Shown here in pieces: positions 39,010 through 48,929 of a stretch of 64,000 bases of DNA. The translations under genes and the position numbers were made by a program. This stretch comes from Prochlorococcus sp. AG-347-J06 (GTDB lineage: Bacteria > Cyanobacteriota > Cyanobacteriia > PCC-6307 > Cyanobiaceae). The stretch spans positions 1 to 64,000 of the forward strand of contig QCBT01000006.1 of assembly GCA_003281525.1 (NCBI GenBank). Reading direction: 5' to 3'. The number at the start of each line of letters is the position of its first letter. Positions within the stretch are counted from its first letter, which is position 1. The notes under the pieces are model-generated. The model was not told the origin of the DNA. It did not search any database and saw only the letters and a program-made list of their open reading frames with translations.

Positions 39010-39535
39010 ATTGAACAATATCAAGAATTTGTTTTTTTATAAATTCTTTTTGCTCTGAGTCATATTTTACTGAATTATCAAAACTATTTCCCATATTGTT
39101 CAAGTCTCTAAGAACTTTATTGACAGACTTTGTAACTGACCTAGTTTCTAGCAGTCTCAAAATAGCCTTACATCTATCTGAAATGTTTTCCGATGTTATC
39201 TCATATTCATGATTATTATCTCTTCGATGAATAATAATTTGAGCGGAACTCATTATTAAATTTTTTACTACTATGTCTGTTACAGCATCACCACCTTCAT
39301 TCAGTTTGTAAATTAGTGAAAAAGGCAGTTTATCTAACAAAAAACAATCTTTATCTGATAAAGCGTATGCAAAAAATCCTCTGAGTCCATTTCTTGTTTT
39401 AGTTAGCTCTGCGATTCTATCTGCTAAAACCTCTTCGCTGAGTAGATCTTCACCCCACTCTTTGCACCATTGTGCCGATATGTTTATTGCTTGCATGAAC
39501 GAAGCTTCTTTTAAATCTATGGTTTTTTTTTCCAT
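39008..39535 (-). CDS. conserved-looking soluble protein, unknown function
   Basis: A 175-residue, charged, mostly helical protein without signal peptide or membrane segment. Segments such as WCKEWGEDLLSEEVLADRIAEL and NGLRGFFAYALSDKDCFLLDKLPF look globular and well-ordered, and the composition is normal for the genome, so it is very likely a real gene. I do not recognise a family. It is divergent from era with 38 bases between starts, so the two may share a promoter region. Confidence 0.75.
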   Translation of the reverse strand: MEKKTIDLKEASFMQAINISAQWCKEWGEDLLSEEVLADRIAELTKTRNGLRGFFAYALSDKDCFLLDKLPFSLIYKLNEGGDAVTDIVVKNLIMSSAQIIIHRRDNNHEYEITSENISDRCKAILRLLETRSVTKSVNKVLRDLNNMGNSFDNSVKYDSEQKEFIKKQILDIVQ

Positions 39536-39573
39536 TTTTGATCAGAATTTTATTATTGATGCATTAAAAGTCT

Positions 39574-40485
39574 TTGACCAATTATAGATCTGGGTTTGTA
39601 ACTTTACTAGGAAGGCCAAATGTGGGTAAATCTACTTTAATAAATAAATTGATTGGAGAAAAAATAACAATTACTTCTCCAATAGCGCAAACTACAAGAA
39701 ATAAATTAAAAGGAATACTTACTACAAACGATGGGCAAATAATTTTTGTCGATACGCCTGGCGTGCATAAACCTCATCATCGACTTGGAGAGGTATTAGT
39801 AAAAAACGCAAAATCTGCAATTAATGGAGTTGATATGGTAATTTTTGTAGTTGATTCAAGTGAAAAACCTGGTAGAGGTGATGAATATATTTTGAACTTT
39901 CTACTCAAAAATAAAACTAAGTTTATTGTTGCGTTAAATAAGTGGGATTTGGTTAATAAAGAATTTGAAAATTTACGATTAGATCAATATAGAAGATTTT
40001 TTGGAATTAATAGAAACTTTCAAGTTGTAAGTGCTTCTCAAGGAGAAGGATGCTCTAAACTTGTCGATATGGCTCTTAATTTTCTTCCTGAGGGACCAAA
40101 ACTTTATGGCGAAGAGACGATTTGCGACCAACCATTAGATAACTTATTATCTGATTTAGTAAGAGAACAGGTATTAAAAAATACAAGAGAAGAAGTACCT
40201 CATAGTGTCGCAGTAAAGATAGAAAAGAGAGAGGAAATGAAAAGAAAAAATGGCAAAGTTTTCACAGCTATTTTGGCTACTATTATTGTTGAAAGATCAA
40301 CTCAAAAAGGCATTCTTATTGGAAAGAAAGGTTCAATGTTAAAAATGATTGGTCATTCAGCAAGATTAAATATGTCAAAATTAATTGATGGTCCAGTTCA
40401 CCTAGAGTTGTTTGTGAAAGTTGTTCCAAATTGGAGAAAAAAAGAATCAAGGTTAATTGAGTTTGGTTATGAGGAAGATTTCTAG
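39574..40485 (+). CDS. era: GTPase Era
   Basis: A 303-residue GTPase required for 16S rRNA maturation and 30S assembly. G1 is LLGRPNVGKSTLINKL, G3 VDTPGVHKPHH, G4 ALNKWDLV; the C-terminal KH domain has VERSTQKGILIGKKGSMLKMIG. Start is a TTG at 39574. The stop is immediately followed by the ATG of trmD-ispF with no spacer (TAGATG), suggesting coupling. Confidence 0.96.
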   Translation: MTNYRSGFVTLLGRPNVGKSTLINKLIGEKITITSPIAQTTRNKLKGILTTNDGQIIFVDTPGVHKPHHRLGEVLVKNAKSAINGVDMVIFVVDSSEKPGRGDEYILNFLLKNKTKFIVALNKWDLVNKEFENLRLDQYRRFFGINRNFQVVSASQGEGCSKLVDMALNFLPEGPKLYGEETICDQPLDNLLSDLVREQVLKNTREEVPHSVAVKIEKREEMKRKNGKVFTAILATIIVERSTQKGILIGKKGSMLKMIGHSARLNMSKLIDGPVHLELFVKVVPNWRKKESRLIEFGYEEDF

Positions 40486-41706
40486 ATGAGTGGTTTTAAT
40501 TTTGATGTAATTACATTGTTCCCTAAAGCTTTTGAATTAATAAATAATTTAGGGGTCATAACAAAAGCTCTAGATAGGAATTTGATCGATGTAAATTTAC
40601 ATGATTTAAGAGGATATGGAGAAGGTTCTTACAGACAAGTAGACGATAAGCCTTACGGAGGAGGAGCAGGTATGGTATTAAAACCTGAACCTATTTATAA
40701 GGCATATGAATCAATTAGAAAATTACCTAAAAGTAAAACTTTGCTGATGACCCCACAGGGTAAAGTCTTAAAGCAAAAGGATCTTGCGAGATGGTCTACT
40801 TTGGATCAAATGATAATTATTTGTGGTCAATATGAAGGTTTTGATGAAAGGATTAGATGTTTAGCTGATGAAGAGATATCGATAGGCGATTATGTACTAT
40901 CTGGAGGTGAAATACCTGCTATATCAATAATTAACGGTTTGACTAGATTATTGCCAGGAACTCTTGGTGATCCAGACTCCTTAGTCGATGAGAGTCATAA
41001 TTCTTCTTTATTAGAATATCCTCAATACACTAGGCCGTTAACTTTTAGAGATATGAAAGTGCCAGATATTCTAGTGAGCGGCAATCATGAAGAGATTAAA
41101 TCTTGGAGAACAAGAAAAAGTTTTGAAAGAACATTGGAGAGAAGAAGTGACTTAATTTCAAAAGAAAACTACAAAAAATCCACACAAAGTAAGAGAATAA
41201 TAAAAGAAAATAATCAATTCATGAAATTTAGAATAGGTAATGGATACGATATTCACAGACTAGTAGAGGATAGAGATTTAATTATTGGAGGTGTAAAATT
41301 GCATCATCCTGAAAATTTAGGATTGGATGGTCATAGTGATGCTGATGTTTTAAGTCACTCAATAATGGATGCATTATTGGGAGCACTTTCGCTGGGCGAT
41401 ATAGGAAAGTATTTCCCCCCATCTGATGAAAAATGGAAAAATGCTGATAGCTTGTTTTTGTTATCAAAAGTAATTGATTTAATAAGACAAGATGGTTGGG
41501 AAATAAATAATGTTGATAGTGTTCTTGTTGCTGAAAGACCAAAAATCATGCCACATATAAAAGTAATGAAAAAAAACATTTCTGAAATCTTAAATATTGA
41601 TGAAAATTTAATTGGTATTAAAGCAACCACGAATGAAAAATTGGGTCCAGAAGGGAGAGAAGAGGGTATAAGTTGCCACTCGGTGGTTCTACTTGAGAAA
41701 AAATGA
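40486..41706 (+). CDS. trmD-ispF: fusion of tRNA (guanine-N1)-methyltransferase TrmD and IspF (MECDP synthase)
   Basis: One uninterrupted 406-codon frame. Residues 1-235 are TrmD, which methylates G37 of tRNAs ([42 protein letters not shown]). A short Lys/Ser/Asn linker follows, then from Met246 (ATG at 41221) a complete IspF domain of the non-mevalonate isoprenoid pathway ([49 protein letters not shown]). Each part has the normal length of the free enzyme. The IspF part might also be made separately from its own ATG. The next gene overlaps the stop by 4 bases. Confidence 0.9.
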   Translation: MSGFNFDVITLFPKAFELINNLGVITKALDRNLIDVNLHDLRGYGEGSYRQVDDKPYGGGAGMVLKPEPIYKAYESIRKLPKSKTLLMTPQGKVLKQKDLARWSTLDQMIIICGQYEGFDERIRCLADEEISIGDYVLSGGEIPAISIINGLTRLLPGTLGDPDSLVDESHNSSLLEYPQYTRPLTFRDMKVPDILVSGNHEEIKSWRTRKSFERTLERRSDLISKENYKKSTQSKRIIKENNQFMKFRIGNGYDIHRLVEDRDLIIGGVKLHHPENLGLDGHSDADVLSHSIMDALLGALSLGDIGKYFPPSDEKWKNADSLFLLSKVIDLIRQDGWEINNVDSVLVAERPKIMPHIKVMKKNISEILNIDENLIGIKATTNEKLGPEGREEGISCHSVVLLEKK

Positions 41707-42149
41707 GATTTAATTTAAATTTGAAAAAAAAAATTCAAAGATTTTGTTTATTATTAGTTTGCTTAGTATTTTTAATTTTTCAATCTGATATTCCTAATTT
41801 AAAAGCTCTTTCAATGGATAATTATCAAGGTGAAATGGTTATAGAAGAATTAAGACTTAAAGTCCCTGCCGTTTCAAAAGCTGCATGGTTAAATGCTGAA
41901 AAAGAAATCTGGGATCCATGGTTATCTTCTCAAGAGGGTTTTTTGGGAAGACAATTATTGTGGGATAAAGAAAAAGAAGAAGCATTAATATTGGTTACTT
42001 GGGAAAGCAAAAAATTATGGAAAAACATACCAATGTCAGAAGTAAATGCCGTTCAAGAAAAATTTGAAGATAATGTTAAAACTGCCTTAAATGTAGACAA
42101 TAATCCTTTTGAATTGATTTATGAGGGAGAATTAGATAAACAAAGATGA
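41703..42149 (+). CDS. exported TIGR03792-like protein (ABM-like fold)
   Basis: A 148-residue protein with a basic N-terminus and hydrophobic signal segment (about 13-28), then a domain of about 110 residues including [23 protein letters not shown] and [16 protein letters not shown] recall this pattern from a small cyanobacterial family (TIGR03792) related to antibiotic-biosynthesis monooxygenase folds; no function is established. It overlaps the previous stop and the next start by 4 bases each (ATGA), so it is coupled to trmD-ispF and larB. Confidence 0.7.
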   Translation: MRFNLNLKKKIQRFCLLLVCLVFLIFQSDIPNLKALSMDNYQGEMVIEELRLKVPAVSKAAWLNAEKEIWDPWLSSQEGFLGRQLLWDKEKEEALILVTWESKKLWKNIPMSEVNAVQEKFEDNVKTALNVDNNPFELIYEGELDKQR

Positions 42150-42802
42150 ATTTTGATATCAAGTTCGATTTCCAAAGAAGAGATAGGATTGGACTCATTG
42201 AGGCTATTTGGGGGCAAGATAAGAGTATCGACCAATTAGAGAGATTATCTGAAAATGTATTAAGTAAAAATGAAATTGTTTTCATTACTAGGATTAATAG
42301 TGAAAAGGCTAATTATCTTTTAAATTTGTATGATGATGCACGATTCTATGAAGAAGCAAATTGCCTAACAATTGGGAAAAATTTGAATAAAATATATACT
42401 AATAAAAAAGTTGCAATAATTTCAGGCGGCTCAAGCGATTTGGCTGTAACACTTGAAGCACAATTAGCGCTTGAAATTTATGGAGTGAAATGTCAATCTT
42501 TTATAGATGTTGGAGTAGCTGGACTTCATCGATTGATGAGTCAGTTAGAAGAAATTAATAAATATGATGTATTAATAGTATGTGCTGGAATGGAAGGAGC
42601 TTTGGCCACGGTTGTGGGTGGATTGTTGGCACAGCCTATAATTGCAGTACCTGTCTCAGTAGGATACGGCGTTAGCAAGGATGGAGAAACTGCTTTAAAT
42701 AGTATGTTGTCAAGCTGTTCTCCAGGTATTGCAGTTATGAATATAGATAATGGTTACGGAGCAGCAATGGCGGCTCTCAGAATTATTAAAAGTATTTCCT
42801 AA
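42146..42802 (+). CDS. larB: LarB, pyridinium-3,5-biscarboxylic acid mononucleotide synthase
   Basis: A 218-residue protein whose C-terminal half resembles PurE (AIISGGSSDLAVTLEAQLALE, VGVAGLHRLM, VCAGMEGALATVVGGL, PVSVGYGVSKDGETAL). These are LarB signatures. In bacteria with lactate racemase, LarB carboxylates nicotinate adenine dinucleotide as the first step to the nickel-pincer cofactor. No larA, larC or larE is in this window, so its role here is open. Coupled by ATGA to the preceding gene. Confidence 0.88.
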   Translation: MNFDIKFDFQRRDRIGLIEAIWGQDKSIDQLERLSENVLSKNEIVFITRINSEKANYLLNLYDDARFYEEANCLTIGKNLNKIYTNKKVAIISGGSSDLAVTLEAQLALEIYGVKCQSFIDVGVAGLHRLMSQLEEINKYDVLIVCAGMEGALATVVGGLLAQPIIAVPVSVGYGVSKDGETALNSMLSSCSPGIAVMNIDNGYGAAMAALRIIKSIS

Positions 42803-42806
42803 ATAA

Positions 42807-42938
42807 TTACTTTTTTTCTATTTCTAATAGGTTTTCTATCCATAAATTAAGTTGTTTTGATAGCATTCCTTCCTCTCTCATTTTAATTGCTTTTATTACG
42901 ACTTCTGTATTTACCCACTCTGGAAATCTTTTCGGCAT
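42807..42938 (-). CDS. 43-residue small protein, unknown function
   Basis: An ATG at 42938 opens a 43-residue frame beginning MPKRFPEWVNTEVVIKAI and ending in a helical LNLWIENLLEIEKK. It is charged, amphipathic and free of low-complexity sequence, and it fills the gap after larB, tail to tail with it. A conserved small protein is likely, but I cannot search for homologues. Confidence 0.5.
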   Translation of the reverse strand: MPKRFPEWVNTEVVIKAIKMREEGMLSKQLNLWIENLLEIEKK

Positions 42939-43005
42939 TTATTTTTATATTCGGTAATTTTAATTTGGTACAAATTCTTATAAAAACAAGATCTAAGTAA
43001 CAAAT

Positions 43006-43173
43006 TTAATCTTTTATGTTTGATTTTGTACCTAATCTGGAAAGCTCAGATGAAGTATGTTCACTTTCTACATTTTTTAATCTTTCAATTAGCTCTGAGA
43101 GATCTTTATGTGCTAACTCACCATTTTGTTCCCATTTAAGGGTCCTTGAGTTACTATCAAGTTTTTCTTTCAT
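43006..43173 (-). CDS. 55-residue small soluble protein, unknown function
   Basis: ATG at 43173, 55 residues, highly charged (MKEKLDSNSRTLKWEQNG..., DLSELIERLKNVESEHTSSELSRL), probably helical with coiled-coil character in the middle. Codon use looks like real coding sequence rather than random AT-rich DNA. Lies upstream of the 43-residue ORF on the same strand. No family recognised. Confidence 0.5.
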   Translation of the reverse strand: MKEKLDSNSRTLKWEQNGELAHKDLSELIERLKNVESEHTSSELSRLGTKSNIKD

Positions 43174-43284
43174 TGTAATATTTAGGTATTAAAAATATAA
43201 AACGAAAAAAGGAAATTTTTAGTTATTGTTTCAAGCCTAAACTTAAAAAATTATGAAGATTTTTAATACATAAAGAATTTTTTT

Positions 43285-43494
43285 TTAACCACCACCAACT
43301 ATTGAAACGATTTCTAAATTATCACCATCTTTAAGCTTCACTTTTTCCCATTTCATTGAATTTATAATTAAATTATTTAACTCCACTACAATTGTGTTTG
43401 GTTTATATCCCATATGGTTAAGAGCTGTAGATAGTAGAGCATTTTCTTGATCAAGTTCTATTTTTTTTTCTTCTCCATTTACCTTAATTTTCAT
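43285..43494 (-). CDS. thiS: sulfur carrier protein ThiS
   Basis: A 69-residue ubiquitin-like protein ending in Gly-Gly (IVSIVGGG), the C-terminus that is adenylated and thiocarboxylated to carry sulfur to the thiazole of thiamine. The beta-grasp pattern MKIKVNGEEKKIEL...GDNLEIVSIVGGG fits. Its start lies inside the end of thiE (11-base overlap), so the two are translated together. Confidence 0.93.
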   Translation of the reverse strand: MKIKVNGEEKKIELDQENALLSTALNHMGYKPNTIVVELNNLIINSMKWEKVKLKDGDNLEIVSIVGGG

Positions 43495-44539
43495 GAGACA
43501 ATTCTTTTAGAATCATAATAGCGTCTTCTTTAGGATCTTCAGAATTCATTAATTGCGAAACTAGGGCAACTTTTTTAAACCCACTTCTTTTTAAATATGA
43601 AATATTATTTGACTTGATTCCTCCAATAGCAAACCAAGGAATATTTAAATCTTTTGTTAATGTTTTGATATTTTCAATACCTAAAGGTTTTTTATTCTTT
43701 TTTGTCGTAGTTTCAAATACTGGCCCTATTCCTATGTAATCACAACCGTCCTTAAGAGCATTTGAAATATCAGTTCCATTATTTGCACTTATACCGATAA
43801 TTTTTGAATATCCTAATATTTTTCTTGCGGTTTTTAAGTTTAAATCATCTTGTCCTAGATGAATTCCATCCGCGTTAGATGCTAGAGCTATATCAAGCCT
43901 ATCGTTAACGATAAACAAAGAATTATATCTATTACATAGATTTTTAATCTGAATTGCTTTTTGAAGATGATCTTGATCAGTTCCCGTTTTAAATCTATAT
44001 TGAATAATTTTTACTCCCGCTATTAAAATCTCTTCTATTATTTCTAATAGATTGTCCTTTTGATCTGTGATTACATATAAGTCATTTTCTTTTAGTATTT
44101 TCTCCGACTTCTTCCACTTGCTATAACTTAATAAGTCAATTTCAATAGTATAAATTTCATATCTAATTTCCGAAGCGATTTTTGAAAGCTCATGATTCTG
44201 CAGCCTTGAGAATTCTTCTATGACTCGCAATGCTTCTTGAACTCGTGCTGAATTAGAACTTATAATTTGCTCAGATGTTTTTCTGTTCATTTGTTCTTGA
44301 TGAGTCAATCCTTTACATTTGTCCTCAATGTAATTTCTAGATTGTTTATAAACTTCTAAATGATTTTTTCCTAAGATTTGTCTAAAATTTTTAATCTTTT
44401 CAACATATTTTTCTTTGCCTAGAGCAAATCTAGCCCAATCCTCTAATACTCTCAGTCCTTCTCTAGCTCTATCTAGATTAGCGTCAATAATTTGATAAAT
44501 TCTTAAATCTTCACCGTAATTAGTATTGGTATTTAGCAT
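43484..44539 (-). CDS. thiE: thiamine-phosphate synthase with N-terminal extension domain
   Basis: A 351-residue protein. The C-terminal 200 residues are ThiE (LYVITDQKD, IIQYRFKTGTDQDHLQKA, FIVNDRLDIALASNADGIHLGQDDL, YIGIGPVFETTTKK, FAIGGI), which joins the pyrimidine and thiazole halves of thiamine. The first 140 residues or so (RIYQIIDANLDRAREGLRVLEDWARFALG...) form a helical domain fused to ThiE in cyanobacteria, of unclear role. No TPP riboswitch is visible upstream. Cluster order is ribF, thiE, thiS. Confidence 0.94.
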   Translation of the reverse strand: MLNTNTNYGEDLRIYQIIDANLDRAREGLRVLEDWARFALGKEKYVEKIKNFRQILGKNHLEVYKQSRNYIEDKCKGLTHQEQMNRKTSEQIISSNSARVQEALRVIEEFSRLQNHELSKIASEIRYEIYTIEIDLLSYSKWKKSEKILKENDLYVITDQKDNLLEIIEEILIAGVKIIQYRFKTGTDQDHLQKAIQIKNLCNRYNSLFIVNDRLDIALASNADGIHLGQDDLNLKTARKILGYSKIIGISANNGTDISNALKDGCDYIGIGPVFETTTKKNKKPLGIENIKTLTKDLNIPWFAIGGIKSNNISYLKRSGFKKVALVSQLMNSEDPKEDAIMILKELSHEN

Positions 44540-44546
44540 TTGTAAT

Positions 44547-45470
44547 TTATTTTTTGTAGTTTTTAAAAATCTTTAAAGCATTATCTCTATCTTGTTTAAT
44601 TTGATTAGAAAGTTGATCTAAATTTTTGAACTTAATTTGAGATCTAAGTTTTTCAACTGGTTCTACAGATAGATTGAAACCATATAGATCGATATCTTTA
44701 TTTATTAAATGAACTTCAACTGCAGATGGCAATAAAGGATTTATTGTTGGTTGAGAGCCAAGATTCATAACAGATTCAATTTTTTGGTTGGAATTTTCAA
44801 TGGTTGTCCAAGATGCATAAACTCCTTCTCCAGGTAAAAATTTCCTGCCATCTATTTCAAGATTTGCGGTAGGCCATCCTATACTTTTTCCAATTCCTTT
44901 ACCTTTAACAACCTTTCCATTAAAACTATAAGGTCTTTTAAGAATTTTGAAAGCATTTTTCAGATCACTTTTCTCTAGTAGATCTCTTATTCTGCTGCTA
45001 CTGATTCTACCTTCCTTGTCTTCTAAAATTGGTATAATTTTTAGTTTAATATCCGTATCCTTAATCATATTTTTTATTGTATTTATGTCTCCACTTCTTC
45101 TGAAACCAAATTTAAAATTAGCACCTACAGAGATGTTTTTTGCTTGTAATTGATTTATCAAAATATCACTTACGAATCTTTCTGCACTTAATTTGGATAG
45201 TCCTATATCAAAAGGAATCAGAACTAATTGTTCAATCCCCAGATCTTCAAGAATAGATAGTTTTTCATAAGGCAGATCAAGTCTAAGACGCGCCTCTTTG
45301 TAAAGAACTTCTCGAGGATGAGGCCAGAAGCTTGCAATTGTTGGGGCATATTGACTTTCTTCAACAACACTTTTTATTAATTGTCTGTGGCCAGCATGAA
45401 GGCCATCAAAACTGCCAATGGCTATTGAGGTAGGACTCTTAACTTCAGATGGCGATATTAAAGAGATCAA
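44547..45470 (-). CDS. ribF: bifunctional riboflavin kinase / FAD synthetase
   Basis: A 307-residue enzyme making FMN and FAD. The N-terminal nucleotidyltransferase shows IAIGSFDGLHAGHRQLI and ISSSRIRDLLEKSDL; the C-terminal flavokinase shows GKVVKGKGIGKSIGWPTANLE and GVYASWTTI. Length is normal. ATG start, followed after 7 bases by thiE. RibD of the same pathway is at 51030-52124. Confidence 0.95.
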   Translation of the reverse strand: MISLISPSEVKSPTSIAIGSFDGLHAGHRQLIKSVVEESQYAPTIASFWPHPREVLYKEARLRLDLPYEKLSILEDLGIEQLVLIPFDIGLSKLSAERFVSDILINQLQAKNISVGANFKFGFRRSGDINTIKNMIKDTDIKLKIIPILEDKEGRISSSRIRDLLEKSDLKNAFKILKRPYSFNGKVVKGKGIGKSIGWPTANLEIDGRKFLPGEGVYASWTTIENSNQKIESVMNLGSQPTINPLLPSAVEVHLINKDIDLYGFNLSVEPVEKLRSQIKFKNLDQLSNQIKQDRDNALKIFKNYKK

Positions 45471-45538
45471 AAGATTACGTGCAATTTTATGATTTTAGTG
45501 GCAAATTTGGATTGATTACATTTTATTCAATCGAATGA

Positions 45539-46072
45539 ATGTCTGATAAAATTGATTTTCAGTCCCTTTCATTTGGAATGCGGCGCATTGGATGGATACG
45601 CTTTTGGGTTCAGTCCATTTTAGGTGTTGTTGTTGCCGCTGTTTTGCTTTTTTCAAATGTTGTAAATAACAGCGAAGGACAGCTTGGCTTAGCTCCTGGT
45701 TTATCACTTACAACAATATCCCTGATTTTACTACTTTTTAGTCTTTGGCAAGGTTGGTTAATAGTTAGAACAGGAAGAGCAATCGCAAGCAACGCAAGAC
45801 CCTCAAGAGGACAAACCGGTAAATTGATAAAACGAGGACTAATTGTTGATTTATTTGGAATTTTGTTTGGATTAATTGGATATCAAGCTCTTATGGGCGC
45901 CTTATTTATACAAGCATCATCTCAAACAACTGGACAATTGATAACAGCGACATCTGATATCCCAATTACTGGTCTTGAAATATTATCAGTTCTAAGTAAC
46001 ACCCAAGTTATTGCTGCTCATTTTTTTGGACTTTGTTTTTCTTTATGGCTTTTAAGAAGGATTTACAAATGA
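45539..46072 (+). CDS. DUF3611-like membrane protein
   Basis: A 177-residue protein with about four hydrophobic segments. The N-terminal [20 protein letters not shown] and later [24 protein letters not shown] match what I recall of DUF3611, a membrane family shared by cyanobacteria and plastids with no assigned function. ATG start. Its 3' end overlaps the 3' end of surE by 21 bases. Confidence 0.75.
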   Translation: MSDKIDFQSLSFGMRRIGWIRFWVQSILGVVVAAVLLFSNVVNNSEGQLGLAPGLSLTTISLILLLFSLWQGWLIVRTGRAIASNARPSRGQTGKLIKRGLIVDLFGILFGLIGYQALMGALFIQASSQTTGQLITATSDIPITGLEILSVLSNTQVIAAHFFGLCFSLWLLRRIYK

Positions 46073-46861
46073 ATTATTAATTTTAGGTAAGTTGTCTAAA
46101 TTACCTCTCCAAAATAAATCTGGTTCTACAGGTGTAAGGGATATTTTATTTTCTTGTATTTGTGATACGTCACTGGGCCAGTTTTTGGGACCATAACCTT
46201 TTGATTTAAGATCTAAAACAACCTCACCTGCTAACCAATAATAATCGTCACCCCTTGGGTCTTCCCTTTTGGAAAATTGATTTTTATATTTTCTTACAGA
46301 TAATCTTGTCCAGGATAATTCTTTTATTTTGTTTTTTTCGCAGGGAGGGATATTCAGATTCAATAAAAGTGAGGCTGGCCAACTATCGTTAATTGCTTGT
46401 TCGGCAATATTCATTGCGATTTCTCCAGCAAATTCAAAATTTTTCCATTTAAAATTTGCGACACTTATTGCCATGGAGGGAACATTTTCTAAAGTGCCTT
46501 CCATCGCTGCAGCTACTGTGCCTGAACAAAAAATATCCGTCCCTAAATTCGGTCCGTGATTTATTCCAGACAGTACCAAATCAGGTTTATGATCCAAGAG
46601 TTCAGATAGTGCTAATTTGACACAATCAGCAGGTGTGCCAGAACATCCCCAAGCTTCAATTCCTTCTCCAAATAATTCGTTAGCTTTTTCCACTCTTAAT
46701 GGGGATTGTAAAGTAAGACCATGACCAGTAGCTGATCTTTCTTGATCAGGACATACTACTTTTACCTTATGTCCTCTTTTTTGGGCTGATTTTGCTAACG
46801 CTCTGATCCCTGCTGCGAAAACTCCATCATCATTGCTAATTAATATATTTAACGGTTTCAT
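46052..46861 (-). CDS. surE: 5'/3'-nucleotidase SurE
   Basis: A 269-residue metal-dependent phosphatase: N-terminal [17 protein letters not shown] (Asp-Asp metal site), [23 protein letters not shown] and [27 protein letters not shown] are the SurE signatures. It acts on nucleoside monophosphates in the cytoplasm. ATG start; divergent from pheS, convergent with the DUF3611-like gene. Confidence 0.95.
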   Translation of the reverse strand: MKPLNILISNDDGVFAAGIRALAKSAQKRGHKVKVVCPDQERSATGHGLTLQSPLRVEKANELFGEGIEAWGCSGTPADCVKLALSELLDHKPDLVLSGINHGPNLGTDIFCSGTVAAAMEGTLENVPSMAISVANFKWKNFEFAGEIAMNIAEQAINDSWPASLLLNLNIPPCEKNKIKELSWTRLSVRKYKNQFSKREDPRGDDYYWLAGEVVLDLKSKGYGPKNWPSDVSQIQENKISLTPVEPDLFWRGNLDNLPKINNSFVNPS

Positions 46862-46929
46862 TAATCAATACATTTTATTTATGGACGATATTTAAGTAAG
46901 ATAAAGTAATACTTATTTTTACTATATCA

Positions 46930-47937
46930 GTGAGTCAAATTGAATCATTAAGTCAAATTGAGGAAAAACTAAATAATCTTTCTCTAAAAGCAAAAAATAA
47001 TATAGATAACTCTAATACAAACGAAGAACTGGATCAATTAAGAGTTTCCTTGTTAGGGAAAAAAGGTGATTTGTCAATTATCTTAAAAACAATGGGTCAA
47101 TTATCTGCTACTGATAGACCAATTATTGGCCAGAAGGCAAATTTAATAAAGATAAATTTGCAAGAACTAATAACTGAAAGAAAAAATAAACTAAATAGTG
47201 AAGCCTTAGATAAAAAGATTAAAACAGAAAAAATTGATGTAACTATCCCTTCAATTGGAACCCCACCTGGAAACAAACATCCTTTGATTTCAACTCAAGA
47301 TGAAATAATTGATATTTTTTGTGGTTTAGGATACACAGTTGAAAGTGGCCCTGAAATAGAAACTGATTTTTATAATTTTGAGTCTCTCAATATACCCAAA
47401 AATCATCCCGCAAGAGATATGCAGGATACTTTCTACTTAGATGAGAATCGTCTTTTAAGGACTCATACTTCTCCTGTTCAGATAAGATACTTAGAGAAAA
47501 ATCCTCCTCCAGCAAGAATTATTGCTCCCGGGAGAGTATATAGGAGAGATGCAGTAGATGCTACTCATTCCCCTGTATTTAATCAGGTTGAGGTTTTATG
47601 TATCGATCAAGACATTAATTTTAGTCATTTAAGAGGAACAGTTCTTACATTCTTAAAGACCTTTTTTGGAGATATTCCTGTAAGATTTAGAGCTAGTTAT
47701 TTCCCATTTACTGAACCTTCAGCAGAAGTAGACGTCCAGTGGAAAGGTAAATGGCTAGAAGTAATGGGCTGCGGAATGGTAGATCCAACGGTCTTAGAAA
47801 AATTAGGAATAGATTCTGAAAAATGGACTGGTTTTGCAGCAGGATTAGGAGTCGAGAGATTTTGTATGGTGAGACATCAGATTGACGACATCAGAAAATT
47901 TTATACAAATGATATTAGATTCTTAGAACAGTTCTAA
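46930..47937 (+). CDS. pheS: phenylalanine--tRNA ligase, alpha subunit
   Basis: A 335-residue class II synthetase subunit. It has an N-terminal coiled coil, then [38 protein letters not shown], motif 2 with [26 protein letters not shown], and motif 3 near [19 protein letters not shown] start at 46930. pheT is not adjacent, which is normal in cyanobacteria. Confidence 0.96.
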   Translation: MSQIESLSQIEEKLNNLSLKAKNNIDNSNTNEELDQLRVSLLGKKGDLSIILKTMGQLSATDRPIIGQKANLIKINLQELITERKNKLNSEALDKKIKTEKIDVTIPSIGTPPGNKHPLISTQDEIIDIFCGLGYTVESGPEIETDFYNFESLNIPKNHPARDMQDTFYLDENRLLRTHTSPVQIRYLEKNPPPARIIAPGRVYRRDAVDATHSPVFNQVEVLCIDQDINFSHLRGTVLTFLKTFFGDIPVRFRASYFPFTEPSAEVDVQWKGKWLEVMGCGMVDPTVLEKLGIDSEKWTGFAAGLGVERFCMVRHQIDDIRKFYTNDIRFLEQF

Positions 47938-48007
47938 TAGTATTTAATTCTTAAATTATGATTGTCCAACAAATTAGTTTAAGATGGACCTAGTTTTAAT
48001 TTTTTGA

Positions 48008-48916
48008 TTGGTACGTAAAGCAGGGCTTATCGTTAATGATGGAAAGGAACTAGCTGTTCAAACTGCAACTTCTGTTCAAAAAAAATTGGAAAAATCTAAT
48101 TTTGAAGTTGTAAGAGTTAGTAGCTCTGGAGGGATGGTTGGTTTCGCAAATCCAGATCAACATGTTCGTCCTTTGGGATATACGAATTGTGTCCCGGAGG
48201 GGTTTGATTCATTAATGGAATTTGCAATTGTTCTTGGCGGAGATGGGACTGTGCTTTCCGCTGCAAGGCAAACGGCACCCGCTAAAATTCCAATTCTTAC
48301 AATAAATACTGGTCATTTAGGATTTCTTGCCGAAGCTTATTTATCTAACCTAGATGAGGCTATAGATAAAATAATTGCTGGAAATTGGGATATTGAAGAA
48401 AGAACTTGCTTTATCATTAGTGTAATGAGAAATGATCAGAGGAGATGGGAGTCTCTTTGTCTTAATGAGATGGCTCTTCATAGAGAACCTCTGACAAGTA
48501 TGTGTCATTTTGAGATTTCCATAGGGCGACATGCTCCTGTGGATATATCAGCTGATGGAGTAATTTTGTCCACTCCAACCGGTTCTACTGCATATTCGTT
48601 GAGTGCTGGAGGGCCAGTAATTACACCTGATTGCCCTGTCGTACAATTAACTCCAATTGCTCCACATTCATTGGCATCTAGGGCATTGGTTTTTAATGAT
48701 TCAGAGCCAGTTACTGTTTTTCCTGCAACTCCTGAAAGGTTGGTAATGGTTGTTGACGGAAACGCTGGTTGTTATGTTTGGCCTGAAGATAGAGTTTTAA
48801 TAAGAAAAAGTAAACACTCAGTAAAGTTTATTAGGCTTGAAGATCATGAATTTTTCCAAGTTTTAAGAAATAAACTAGGTTGGGGTTTGCCTCATGTGGC
48901 TAAACCTAACAAATAA
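48008..48916 (+). CDS. nadK: NAD kinase
   Basis: A 302-residue kinase that makes NADP+ from NAD+. It shows the GGDGT motif in [50 protein letters not shown] and [19 protein letters not shown] start at 48008. Cyanobacteria usually have two NAD kinases; which one this is cannot be decided. Its end is 13 bases from the convergent cobL. Confidence 0.95.
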   Translation: MVRKAGLIVNDGKELAVQTATSVQKKLEKSNFEVVRVSSSGGMVGFANPDQHVRPLGYTNCVPEGFDSLMEFAIVLGGDGTVLSAARQTAPAKIPILTINTGHLGFLAEAYLSNLDEAIDKIIAGNWDIEERTCFIISVMRNDQRRWESLCLNEMALHREPLTSMCHFEISIGRHAPVDISADGVILSTPTGSTAYSLSAGGPVITPDCPVVQLTPIAPHSLASRALVFNDSEPVTVFPATPERLVMVVDGNAGCYVWPEDRVLIRKSKHSVKFIRLEDHEFFQVLRNKLGWGLPHVAKPNK

Positions 48917-48929
48917 CAATTGTTTGAAT

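Noticed and set aside
43285-45470. TPP or FMN riboswitch for the thiS-thiE-ribF genes
   Set aside because: The spacers are too short or lack the conserved riboswitch cores; no matching structure was seen upstream of ribF.
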